Assembly: GCA_046259385.1 (NCBI GenBank)
Contig: JBJYWI010000168.1
Coordinates: forward strand, 1-18,205
DNA from: CAVWDI01 sp046259385
Lineage (GTDB): Bacteria > Chloroflexota > Anaerolineae > Anaerolineales > UBA4823
Length of the DNA stretch: 18,205 bases
Direction of reading: 5' to 3'
The notes beneath the pieces are model-generated. The model saw only the letters and a list, made by a program, of their open reading frames with translations. It ran no database searches and had not been told where the DNA came from. Of the stretch, positions 1 to 7,115 are shown one piece after another; within the stretch, counting starts at the first letter, position 1, and every line of letters begins with the position of its first letter. The position numbers and the translations under genes are program-made.

Positions 1-619
1 ACTGGCGTACGTTGAAGACCATATCCCGGGTGGAGGCCATCTGGCGCATCTCTCCGTTGACGTAGCAAGAGACGACGCTGTCAGATGAATCGAAATCGGT
101 TTCAATCCAAGGCCCGATAGGGCAAAATGTGTCGAAGCCTTTGGAGCGCGTCCATTGACCGTCGCGATTCTGGAGGTCGCGGGCGGTGACGTCATTGCCG
201 ATCGTGTAGCCCAGTACGTGTTCGAAAGCGTCTTCCGGCGCAATCCAGCGCCCACGCCTCCCGATGACTACAACCAATTCGGCCTCATGCTCAACTTGCT
301 TGGATTGGGGGGGCAGAACGATCGGGTCGCCAGGACCGATCAGCGCCGAGGGGGGCTTGAGGAATATCAAGGGGATCTCGGGCACGTCGGCGCCGTGTTC
401 CTTGGCGTGGGCGGCGTAGTTGCGCCCCACACAAATGATCTTGGATGGCAACACGGGCGCGAGCAGGCGCACCGATTCGAGGGGCTGGCTAGCCTCCAGG
501 CGGCGGAATTCTCCGTACGGCGACCCTTCTACTGGGCCGACGCTCGCCTGCCCTTCTTGGGTCAGGATCCATCCAAAATGTGGCTCTTCTTTATCTTTTT
601 GGTAGCGAATAAAACGCAT
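1..619 (-). CDS. Fumarylacetoacetate hydrolase (FAH) family protein, partial (C-terminus beyond the left edge)
   Basis: The reverse strand reads open from an ATG at 619 to the left edge, giving 206 residues without a stop. It begins MRFIRYQKDKEEPHFGWILT and has the small N-terminal domain common in this family, followed by the FAH core: ICVGRNYAAHAKEHG (about residues 62-76), then VEHEAELVVVIG and IGNDVTARDLQ. The two Glu of HEAEL and the Asp of GNDVTARD sit where the family binds its divalent metal. Members cleave or isomerise C-C bonds in acylpyruvates and aromatic-degradation intermediates; the substrate cannot be told here. It lies 80 bp downstream of the RpiR-type regulator on the same strand, so the two are probably one transcription unit, and the regulator may respond to a related metabolite (inference). 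The high GC content matches the regulator and differs from the rest of the window. Overlapping plus-strand reading frames are shadows. Confidence 0.9.
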   Translation of the reverse strand, partial: MRFIRYQKDKEEPHFGWILTQEGQASVGPVEGSPYGEFRRLEASQPLESVRLLAPVLPSKIICVGRNYAAHAKEHGADVPEIPLIFLKPPSALIGPGDPIVLPPQSKQVEHEAELVVVIGRRGRWIAPEDAFEHVLGYTIGNDVTARDLQNRDGQWTRSKGFDTFCPIGPWIETDFDSSDSVVSCYVNGEMRQMASTRDMVFNVRQ

Positions 620-649
620 GGTTATCTCATCATCCGTATGCAAGGTTCT

Positions 650-674
650 AAGCTTGCGCGGAGGGCGCAAGCTT
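650..674. repeat. Perfect 10-bp inverted repeat between rpiR-type gene and FAH gene
   Basis: AAGCTTGCGC (650-659) and GCGCAAGCTT (665-674) are perfect inverse complements around a 5-nt loop. The hairpin lies between the regulator stop (700) and the FAH start (619). No run of T follows on the minus strand, so it is not a standard intrinsic terminator. It may stabilise or process a mRNA end, dampen readthrough, or bind a protein. Confidence 0.6.
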
Positions 675-699
675 GGTTAAGTATAATCGAGATTGAGGC

Positions 700-1536
700 T
701 TATTCGACTGGTTGTTGAATTCGCTCGGAGAGCTCGGAAATAGCCTGTTCCGTTCCGGCGAAGCGATCGGCGAAGCGCCAGCGGAGGACCTGGGCCAGGG
801 CGTAGACGATGGTTTCAATAGAAATGATGCCAACCCCCAATGAGGGATGGGATTGGGCTGCCAGGACCGTGTCGGTAAAGCGGGCAGATGCCAGAGACGC
901 AGACGCAATAAGAGCTGCGGTAGGGATGCCTCTTTTCTGGGCTTCACCCATGGCGCGGGCGATATAAGGCGATTGGCCGGTGACTTCCATGGCGAGCAGC
1001 AAATCCTGGGAAGTGGCGATGTTGACCGTTCGGGCTAAATCGGCGATGCCGGCACGGGCAATGTAGATAGGAAAGCCGCCTTGTTCGAGGAATAGGACCA
1101 GGCTGTAGGCGGTTGGTTGTGCGGGTCCTTCGGCCAAGATAACGATGCGGCGGGCATGCCCGAGTTGTTCAACCAGTTTTTCCATCGCCTGTGTGTCCAA
1201 CGACATGCGCGTCCGTTCAACTGCCAGGGAGACTTCGTGAAGTGCGTTCGACGCAATCCCGGGTATGGATTGGGGAACTTCAGCTTCTTTGGGACGTACG
1301 AGCAAATCATCTTTGACGCGCTGACGGATCTCGCGCTGGAGCTTTGGAAAGCCTTCGTAGCCAAGGTGTTGGGAGAAACGCACGACCGTGGCAGCGTCGA
1401 GGTTGAGGGTGTGCGCTAACTCGCTGGCGGTCATGAAAGCTGCTTCGACGTAGGAGTCGAGCAGGAAATCGGCCAGCTTGGCGAAACTTTTCGACATATT
1501 GGACCGTTCGTCGCGGATGCGATCTTCATAAGACAT
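700..1536 (-). CDS. MurR/RpiR family transcriptional regulator (HTH-SIS)
   Basis: The product has 278 residues, the usual length for the family. The N-terminal ~80 residues form the RpiR-type helix-turn-helix, with MTASELAHTLNLDAATVVRFSQHLGYEGFPKLQREIRQ as the recognition part (given in outline). From about residue 110 to 250 there is a SIS fold, including RRIVILAEGPAQPTAYSLVL and SQDLLLAMEVTGQSPYIARA, which binds phosphosugars or related ligands in this family. GGAGG six bases before the ATG supports the start. Members repress or activate neighbouring catabolic genes, so control of the FAH gene downstream and of itself is a reasonable guess. The gene is GC-rich compared with the genes to the right of the tRNA. 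Confidence 0.92.
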   Translation of the reverse strand: MSYEDRIRDERSNMSKSFAKLADFLLDSYVEAAFMTASELAHTLNLDAATVVRFSQHLGYEGFPKLQREIRQRVKDDLLVRPKEAEVPQSIPGIASNALHEVSLAVERTRMSLDTQAMEKLVEQLGHARRIVILAEGPAQPTAYSLVLFLEQGGFPIYIARAGIADLARTVNIATSQDLLLAMEVTGQSPYIARAMGEAQKRGIPTAALIASASLASARFTDTVLAAQSHPSLGVGIISIETIVYALAQVLRWRFADRFAGTEQAISELSERIQQPVE

Positions 1537-1617
1537 GGTAATCCTCCAGGGTCTAGGTCAGCCGATTCCAAGTGGAGAAGAAACCTGGCCCACGCCATAT
1601 TCTTTGCGGAATAGCTG

Positions 1618-1656
1618 TGTGATGTAAAGTTTATCACAATCGAGGTCAAGTTGCAA
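1618..1656 (-). promoter_or_regulatory. Promoter region with inverted-repeat operator candidate for the RpiR-type gene
   Basis: On the minus strand, TTGCAA (1651-1656) and TAAACT (1628-1633) are 17 bp apart. An overlapping alternative is TTGACC (1644-1649) with TACATC (1621-1626), also 17 bp apart. A perfect inverted repeat, TGTGAT (1618-1623) and ATCACA (1633-1638), straddles the possible -10 elements. It resembles a repressor site and could be autoregulatory. The half-sites are spaced 9 bp, unlike a CRP site. Confidence 0.5.
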
Positions 1657-1758
1657 TACTTTATGAATATTTTGTAAAGAAAAGCAACATTTTTCATCTC
1701 GAATTAACGTCCATGGGTTTCGGGTCGAGCATAATATGTCCATTTCCCTCATTTTCTA

Positions 1759-1787
1759 TTGACAAATAGACCAAAAGGCTATATAAA
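1759..1787 (+). promoter_or_regulatory. Promoter of tRNA-Val
   Basis: TTGACA (1759-1764) and TATAAA (1782-1787) are separated by exactly 17 bp. The predicted start of transcription is only a few bases before the tRNA at 1802. This is close to the sigma-70/SigA consensus. Confidence 0.8.
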
Positions 1788-1801
1788 TTGGCTTGCCGCA
1801 T

Positions 1802-1875
1802 GGGCGGATAGCTCAGTTGGTTAGAGCGCTTCCCTTACAAGGAAGAGGTCGCAGGTTCGAGTCCTGTTCCGCCCA
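1802..1875 (+). tRNA. tRNA-Val (anticodon UAC)
   Basis: A full cloverleaf can be drawn. The acceptor arm GGGCGGA (1802-1808) pairs with TCCGCCC (1868-1874), with discriminator A at 1875. The D-arm is GCTC...GAGC. The anticodon stem CTTCC/GGAAG carries loop CTTACAA, so the anticodon is TAC (valine, GUA codons). The T-loop is TTCGAGT. The 3' CCA is not encoded. Base composition changes sharply near this tRNA. Confidence 0.97.
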
Positions 1876-1991
1876 CTTCCCCCGAAATCAATATAAATTA
1901 CTTAATATTGTAAGAAAAAAATTAATAAAATGCCCACAATATTAGTGGACGGTTTAATTCTGCTAATCTAGTAGAGTTGTTATATTTTTTA

Positions 1992-2258
1992 TTATCTACC
2001 GAAAGCTTTCTGAGTACCTGGAAGAAGACCAAGAATCAAAGCGATCCCACTGAGAATGATAGAAGGTAAAATCGATTGGAATGGGGTTCCGCCAAGTATT
2101 GCGACAAAGTCAAATATTAGATAGGTGATCGCGATCACTACCACAAACATCCAGTCTTGAGGGTTAAGATTCCAAAGACCTCTGGCTGCCCAGAACCAGA
2201 TTACTGCTACAACGGCTGCCATGATTGCTCCCAAAATGCTAACGCCGAAGAAATTCAT
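1992..2258 (-). CDS. Small multi-pass membrane protein (readable part of an interrupted gene)
   Basis: This is the uninterrupted 88-residue part, starting MNFFGVSILGAIM. It holds three hydrophobic stretches (about residues 5-28, 36-55 and 63-80) and ends LLPGTQKAFGR. The pattern ARGLWNLNPQDWMFVVVIA resembles small uncharacterised integral membrane proteins that I recall from Chloroflexota and some other phyla. The ATG at 2258 has only AGGA very close upstream, which is poor. The natural start appears to be the ATG at 2375, which has an excellent GGAGG, but that frame meets TGA at codon 3. The intact protein would be about 127 residues with four membrane segments. Its function is unknown. It stands alone, between tRNA-Val and the divergently transcribed glyA-gcvT unit. 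Confidence 0.6.
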   Translation of the reverse strand: MNFFGVSILGAIMAAVVAVIWFWAARGLWNLNPQDWMFVVVIAITYLIFDFVAILGGTPFQSILPSIILSGIALILGLLPGTQKAFGR

Positions 2259-2375
2259 CGGTCCTAAAGTACCAATCGGGAGAATCCCGAGCAGTCTAAG
2301 GACGTCAATTACAGCCAGGAATCCATCAATAAAAGCCAGAATTGCTAAAAATGCTACGGCAACAGGTCAGTTCAT
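2259..2375 (-). pseudogene. N-terminal part of the membrane-protein gene, cut off by in-frame TGA
   Basis: GGAGG sits 5 bases before an ATG at 2375. The frame reads Met-Asn-stop (TGA at 2367-2369), then continues open and in phase for 36 codons (PVAVAFLAILAFIDGFLAVI and onward) into the 88-residue frame. The hydrophobic N-terminal helix in this part looks like real protein. A single base change from CGA (Arg), giving a start MNRPVAV, would repair it. Nonsense mutation, readthrough, downstream initiation and sequencing error all remain possible. Confidence 0.65.
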
Positions 2376-2565
2376 AATTTCCTCCAATATTTATGAATTA
2401 AAATAATATCTCAACAATAATTAAATAAGCAAATGAACAAATATTTTCACGGTAAATTAGGCGATTGTCCAAAATTCTGTTAACCGCAATTTAAAAATTC
2501 GTATAGAAAATTTCTTAAGGTTAAGTCTGTCTTTTAAACAGGAAAAGAGGGGTGACAAATATCCC

Positions 2566-2594
2566 TTGACCGCATATATGTGAGGTAATAGAAT
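2566..2594 (+). promoter_or_regulatory. Promoter of the glyA-gcvT unit
   Basis: TTGACC (2566-2571) and TAGAAT (2589-2594) are separated by 17 bp. Transcription would start near 2601, giving a leader of about 95 nt before the ATG at 2696. Confidence 0.65.
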
Positions 2595-2608
2595 CAATTC
2601 GAAATATA

Positions 2609-2667
2609 TGTTATCAGCAATTAGATAACAAAAGCGAATAGATGGTGTTAACGCCATCTTTTTCTTT
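2609..2667 (+). promoter_or_regulatory. Two-hairpin leader with terminator-like element before glyA-gcvT (attenuator candidate)
   Basis: Hairpin 1 is TGTTATC (2609-2615) pairing with GATAACA (2624-2630) around 8 nt. Hairpin 2 is GATGGTG (2641-2647) pairing with CGCCATC (2652-2658), with one G-U pair and loop TTAA, followed by TTTTTCTTT (2659-2667). Hairpin 2 has the form of an intrinsic terminator yet lies between the promoter and the start codon. No plus-strand gene ends just upstream, so conditional termination of the leader is the simplest reading. A six-codon frame starting at ATG 2608 spans hairpin 1 but has no ribosome binding site. I could not match the leader to a glycine, THF or SAM riboswitch. 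Confidence 0.5.
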
Positions 2668-2695
2668 CACCATTCAAAATATACGGGAGTAATCA

Positions 2696-5600
2696 ATGAA
2701 TGACTTTATATTCCGGGGTTCGTTCCAGGAAATTGACCCTGAAGTATTCGAATTATCAGAGATTGAATCGGAACGCCAAACCCGCAGAATAATCCTTATA
2801 CCGTCCGAAAGTCAGGCTCCACTCGCAGTTCGAGCTGCGATGTCGACGGCATTTCAGAATATTTATGCGGAAGGTTACCCAGCAGAAGACACCCGCAATC
2901 TTAAAGAAAATGAATTATTTGATTATTCCGCCAGATTGGCGTATTATCGCCGGTATTCTGATCCCAGGTATTACAAAGGGGTTGAGTATGCTGACATTGT
3001 TGAAGCTCTTGCTAGAAGGCGCTGCGCAGAGTTGTTTGCGGCTAATGAAATCACCCCTGATGAAATATTCGTAAATGTCCAAGCATTATCCGGAGGACCA
3101 GCAAATAATGCAGTTTTCCATGCATTGGCTCAACCAGGGGACACCATCATGGGTATGGATTTACTGCATGGAGGCCACCTTTCACACGGGTCAAACGTAC
3201 ACCGATCTGGAAAATACTACAATGCAGTACATTATTCTGTAGACCCTGAAACAGAGAAGATAAATTACGATCAAATTAATGATCTTGCGATTGAACATCA
3301 ACCTAAATTCATTATTGCAGGTTTTTCATCTTATCCCTGGACCATAGAATGGGAGCGGTTTAAAGAGATTGCGGATTCTGTTAATGCTTTTTTATTTGCG
3401 GATATTGCCCATGTTGCCGGGCTTGTCGCTGCCGGGGTTTTTCCATCTCCCGTGGGAATTGCGGATGTCATTACATTTACAACTCACAAAACTCTCTGCG
3501 GGCCGAGGGGGGCCTGTATTCTAACCACTGATCCTGGTTTATCAAAAAAGATAGATAAAGCGGTGTTCCCGGGAGAACAGGGAGGACCACATGTTAATAC
3601 ATTTGCAGCAATGTCTGTTGCCTTTAAGCTAGCAAAAACAGAACAGTTTCGGAAATTACAGGAACAGGTTGTCAGGAATTGTCAAGCACTAGTAGAGAAA
3701 TTCACCGAAAATGGTTTCCGGATACCCTTTGGCGGCACCGATACTCACTTAATGAATTTGGATTGCGGAACGATTGTTGGTACTGACAATACAAAATTAT
3801 CCGGGGATCAAGCCGCACGCATTCTGGATATTGCCGGCATTGTTGTTAACCGCAATACAATTCCTGGTGATACATCTGCGCTTGATCCCTCGGGTATACG
3901 CATGGGTACTCCTTGGGTGACTCAGCGTGGATTGAAAGAAAATGATATGCATCAGATCGCAGATGTTATTTCCGATGTACTCAATTCTACTCGCCCATAT
4001 AGTCTGAAAGGTAGAACCAGAACAATTAGAAGGGCAAAAGTTGATTTTCAGACTCTTGAAGTGTCAAAATTGCATGTTCATGATATTGCCCGGAACGCAG
4101 GCAGTGATTTTGAATCGGCGGAACATGGATATCCCCATTTCTTTTATCTCGACGATAAAACCGATGGGAAATGGGCAGCGTTTGAATTGAAAGGTGAAAA
4201 ATTGCGCGAATACATGAATTTTGTATTCGCAAGCGATGTTGAGGAATTGTCACCTGGAGACATTCTAGCTACTGAGTTGAACACGCCTATTGGAAAAATT
4301 GATGGTCAGATTACCTGCCTTGGAATTGACCATTGCCTTCTTCGTGTTTCGAGCGGAAAGTCTGGATTTGTATCGGCATGGTTAAGAGATCTCTCAGATG
4401 GTTATATTATGTTTGATGACGATCCATTAAGGAAAATACCTGGTCCGGTGGAGGTGATTCCTGTTATTGGAGCTCAATTTCCTGAAAGCGAAATGCTTGA
4501 ATTTGAGCCAGGCAACAAACCCTACTTCATCGGTATTGAGGCAGAAATCAGTGAACCAAAACAAGAGTTCAACTGGGAGGAAATAGAATCCGAGATAAAG
4601 CGGACTCCTTTGTATGACCTGCACAAACAATTAGGCGCAAGAATGATACCGTTTGCGGGTTGGGAAATGCCAGTGTGGTATTCCTCGGTTCTGGAAGAGC
4701 ATAAAGCAGTCCGTGAGAACGCGGGACTTTTTGATGTATCGCATATGGGTGTATACCAGGCGGAAGGACCGGAAGCAAACGTGTTTCTCAACTGTGTGGT
4801 AGGAAATGATATTAATTTATTAGGAGTAGGAGAATCATGCTATACACACTTTCTTGATCCAGATGCAGATGTAATTGACGATTTATTAATTTATCGCAGG
4901 GGTCTAGATAAGTATTTAATCGTTGTTAACGCTTCAAACGATGATAAAGACTGGAACTGGCTGCAATCAGTAAAAAGAGGCGAGGTGTTGATTGACCGAA
5001 AGCATGAAGCTGCGCTTGTTTTTGGAAAGAATGTTTTGTTGAGAAATTTACGTGATCCAGAGCAGGGTGAAGACATGCGAGTGGATATCGCATTACAGGG
5101 ACCGAAATCACGTGAAGTCCTGTTAATGCTCGGTGCTGAGAAAGAGATTGAAAAGGAAATTCTTTCATTAAAACGCACCGAACTATGTGAAGGGAAATTA
5201 GGGCAATTTGATTTGATCATCTCCCGAACTGGATATACTGGTGAAAAAATGGGATTTGAATTGTTCATCCATCCTGAGAGGGCGCGGGAATTGTTTGAAA
5301 AGATCCTGGAAGTCGGGGAGCCTATGGGAATAAAACCTATTGGTCTGGGTGCCAGGGATTCGCTGCGAACAGAGGCAGGTTTGCCATTATACGGACATGA
5401 AATGGGTATTGGATCAGGTCAACTGGGAGAAAATCAATTAGGAGTTGCAGAGGCTGGTTTTGGGAGCTATGTAAAAGTTTATAAACCCTGGTTTATCGGT
5501 CGAGAAGCTTACATAGAAAAAGAAACAAACTTGAACCGGGGAGTAATCCGATTTCAATTTGAAGATAAGGGTGTGCGTATGGCACATCAAGGAGACCCAG

Positions 5601-5830
5601 TTCTGGATAAACGCGGGCGAGTAATAGGATGGGTGACCAGTTGTGCGGTTGACAGTGAAGGAAGACTGACCGGACAAGCCTTTATTGATTTCAAGAATTC
5701 AGAGAAAGGGACTGACATATATATTTTTCAAGGCGCTGAAAGCAAGCCTGGGAAAAGCCCAGCAGAATTTGAAGTGGGGGATAAAACACAACTACCTTCA
5801 CATGCCAGAGTCGTCAGCAGGTTTAGATAA
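2696..5830 (+). CDS. Fused serine hydroxymethyltransferase - aminomethyltransferase (GlyA-GcvT)
   Basis: One 1044-residue frame holds two enzymes of glycine/one-carbon metabolism. Residues ~1-440 are a PLP-dependent serine hydroxymethyltransferase: LSGGPANNAVFHAL, the GGHLSHG motif, DIAHVAGLVAAGVFPSP, and the PLP lysine in TTHKTLCGPRGA (Lys265). Residues ~637-1044 are T-protein of the glycine cleavage system: TPLYDLHKQLGARMIPFAGW, GLFDVSHMG (677-685), DDLLIYR, and GLGARDSLRTEAGLPLYGHE near 884-903. Residues ~445-635 belong clearly to neither. The SHMT part carries an extra ~30 residues between YAEGYP and RYYKGVEYAD, as in a divergent SHMT clade. SHMT makes 5,10-methylene-THF and glycine from serine; GcvT releases ammonia and methylene-THF from aminomethylated H-protein, so fusion could channel folate or glycine (inference). 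No gcvH or gcvP is in this window. GGGAG upstream supports the start. The next gene begins close to its stop. Confidence 0.93.
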   Translation: MNDFIFRGSFQEIDPEVFELSEIESERQTRRIILIPSESQAPLAVRAAMSTAFQNIYAEGYPAEDTRNLKENELFDYSARLAYYRRYSDPRYYKGVEYADIVEALARRRCAELFAANEITPDEIFVNVQALSGGPANNAVFHALAQPGDTIMGMDLLHGGHLSHGSNVHRSGKYYNAVHYSVDPETEKINYDQINDLAIEHQPKFIIAGFSSYPWTIEWERFKEIADSVNAFLFADIAHVAGLVAAGVFPSPVGIADVITFTTHKTLCGPRGACILTTDPGLSKKIDKAVFPGEQGGPHVNTFAAMSVAFKLAKTEQFRKLQEQVVRNCQALVEKFTENGFRIPFGGTDTHLMNLDCGTIVGTDNTKLSGDQAARILDIAGIVVNRNTIPGDTSALDPSGIRMGTPWVTQRGLKENDMHQIADVISDVLNSTRPYSLKGRTRTIRRAKVDFQTLEVSKLHVHDIARNAGSDFESAEHGYPHFFYLDDKTDGKWAAFELKGEKLREYMNFVFASDVEELSPGDILATELNTPIGKIDGQITCLGIDHCLLRVSSGKSGFVSAWLRDLSDGYIMFDDDPLRKIPGPVEVIPVIGAQFPESEMLEFEPGNKPYFIGIEAEISEPKQEFNWEEIESEIKRTPLYDLHKQLGARMIPFAGWEMPVWYSSVLEEHKAVRENAGLFDVSHMGVYQAEGPEANVFLNCVVGNDINLLGVGESCYTHFLDPDADVIDDLLIYRRGLDKYLIVVNASNDDKDWNWLQSVKRGEVLIDRKHEAALVFGKNVLLRNLRDPEQGEDMRVDIALQGPKSREVLLMLGAEKEIEKEILSLKRTELCEGKLGQFDLIISRTGYTGEKMGFELFIHPERARELFEKILEVGEPMGIKPIGLGARDSLRTEAGLPLYGHEMGIGSGQLGENQLGVAEAGFGSYVKVYKPWFIGREAYIEKETNLNRGVIRFQFEDKGVRMAHQGDPVLDKRGRVIGWVTSCAVDSEGRLTGQAFIDFKNSEKGTDIYIFQGAESKPGKSPAEFEVGDKTQLPSHARVVSRFR

Positions 5831-5837
5831 TTGGAAC

Positions 5838-7115
5838 ATGAAGGATGATTTTCCGCCAACGGGATTTGAACTAACAGCTTCCTCAATAAAGGGAATAGAG
5901 GTATATAAACCAAAACCATCAGAAGAAGCACCTCAAAAAGAGGTGGTGGATTTTGATTGTCCGCAGTGCGGCGCTACTACCGCGTTCAGTGTGGAAAATT
6001 CTGGCTTAACATGCTCATTTTGCGGTTATTTTGAACCAGCCGAAGAACAAATTGTTGGAAAAGATGCCCAGTCATTTGAATTTAAAGTCGAAACATTACA
6101 ACAATCCGCACAGGGTTGGGGAGAAGTCAGAAGCGAAATTGAGTGCCAGAACTGTGGAGCTGAAACAAGTATACCTGTAGGATCATTAACATCTAAGTGC
6201 TTATTTTGTGGCTCTAACAAAGTCATTCAACGGCGTGCGGTGCAGGAGGAATTAAGGCCAAAATTCTTAATCCCGTTTAAGATTGATCTGCAAAAAGTTA
6301 GAGCAATTACAAAGACCTGGCTTCAAAATGATTGGAGGTTGCCTGAATCACTTAAGGAAGTCTATCGAGAAGCTGATTACCAGGGTTTGTATCTCCCATT
6401 CTGGACGTTCGATTCATTGACCTTAGCTGATTGGAAAGCGGAAGTTGGACATGAAAGGATAAAGCGAGTGTTTGAAGATGGAGAATGGAAAACCAGAACA
6501 GAAATTGAATGGCGCTGGGAGTCAGGTCACGTTGAACATAAATTTGACGATGTTTTGATTAAAGGTACGGATCGTATAAGCGACTTGCATTTTAAGAAGA
6601 TTAGCAATTATGATTTGCAGGAATTGATTGTATATAACCCAGAATATCTAGCGGGTATCTATGCCAAATCCTACGATATTCCTTTAGAGAAGGCTTGGGA
6701 GAGTAGCCGTAATGAAATACGCGAGGCAATCCGTCAGATATGCCGTAATCATGCAAGCACACCAAGAATTCGAAATTTCAGTATGACATTGGATTACGAC
6801 GATGAGAGTTGGCGTTATATCCTGCTTCCCATTTATCTGGCTGTTTACAATTACCAGAATGACGCTTTTCAGGTGATGGTCAACGGTCAAAATGGGGAAA
6901 TATCAGGTCAAAGACCTGTAGACTGGACAAAAGTTTGGTTGGTAATTGCTGGGATTATAATGCCAGGAATTCTTTTTGCCCTCATTGGTCTGGTAACGTT
7001 TCCGTTTGGTGGTATTGGGGGAATTGTTGGATTGGTTGGCTTTGTATTGCTAATTGCAGGGCTGATTGCCAGCTTTTTTATCTTCCAAAGTGCAAATCAG
7101 ATGGATGATATATGA
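5838..7115 (+). CDS. Double zinc-ribbon, C-terminally membrane-anchored protein
   Basis: Two zinc ribbons open the protein: CPQC...CSFC (from about residue 41) and CQNC...CLFC (from about residue 103). A soluble domain follows with YLPFWTFDSLTLADWKAEVG, the GHVEHKFDDVLIKGT segment, YNPEYLAGIYAKSYDI and ILLPIYLAVYNY. The C-terminus has two hydrophobic helices, starting VWLVIAGIIMPGILFALIGL. This matches a bacterial family often labelled 'TFIIB-type zinc ribbon' or 'PriA-like' protein, whose role is not established. I chose the ATG at 5838, 7 bases after the glyA-gcvT stop; an ATG at 5802 in the same frame is also possible and would overlap that gene. Neither has a clear Shine-Dalgarno, so coupling to upstream translation is likely. 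The frame is open further up to a non-ATG codon at 5685, inside glyA-gcvT, which I consider unlikely as a start. Confidence 0.8.
   Translation: MKDDFPPTGFELTASSIKGIEVYKPKPSEEAPQKEVVDFDCPQCGATTAFSVENSGLTCSFCGYFEPAEEQIVGKDAQSFEFKVETLQQSAQGWGEVRSEIECQNCGAETSIPVGSLTSKCLFCGSNKVIQRRAVQEELRPKFLIPFKIDLQKVRAITKTWLQNDWRLPESLKEVYREADYQGLYLPFWTFDSLTLADWKAEVGHERIKRVFEDGEWKTRTEIEWRWESGHVEHKFDDVLIKGTDRISDLHFKKISNYDLQELIVYNPEYLAGIYAKSYDIPLEKAWESSRNEIREAIRQICRNHASTPRIRNFSMTLDYDDESWRYILLPIYLAVYNYQNDAFQVMVNGQNGEISGQRPVDWTKVWLVIAGIIMPGILFALIGLVTFPFGGIGGIVGLVGFVLLIAGLIASFFIFQSANQMDDI

Noticed and set aside
155..718. Long plus-strand open frame of 187 codons at the left end
   Set aside because: The opposite strand encodes a convincing FAH family protein and the RpiR-type gene end; the plus frame has no recognisable motif and is a GC-rich shadow.
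1618..1638. CRP-type site (TGTGA...TCACA)
   Set aside because: The CRP-style half-sites are separated by 11 bases, whereas CRP requires 6; kept only as a generic operator candidate.
1431..1752. Minus-strand frames overlapping the RpiR-type promoter
   Set aside because: They run through the promoter and the N-terminal coding part in other frames and show no conserved features.
1876..1991. Inverted repeat AATATTGT (1904-1911) and ACAATATT (1936-1943) after tRNA-Val as a terminator
   Set aside because: The stem is AT-only, the loop is 24 nt and no T-run follows closely; in AT-rich DNA this can be chance.
2367..2369. Selenocysteine insertion at the TGA of the membrane-protein gene
   Set aside because: Codon 3 of a small membrane protein is an implausible place, no SECIS-like stem-loop directly follows, and an Arg codon change explains it better.
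2376..2695. Glycine, tetrahydrofolate or SAM riboswitch before glyA-gcvT
   Set aside because: I could not find the conserved cores of these classes; the predicted leader is only about 95 nt, too short for most. Only the two hairpins are supported.
5685..5837. Longer N-terminus of the first zinc-ribbon protein reaching back to 5685
   Set aside because: It would overlap glyA-gcvT by almost 150 bases, starts at a non-ATG codon, and the added residues have no family resemblance.
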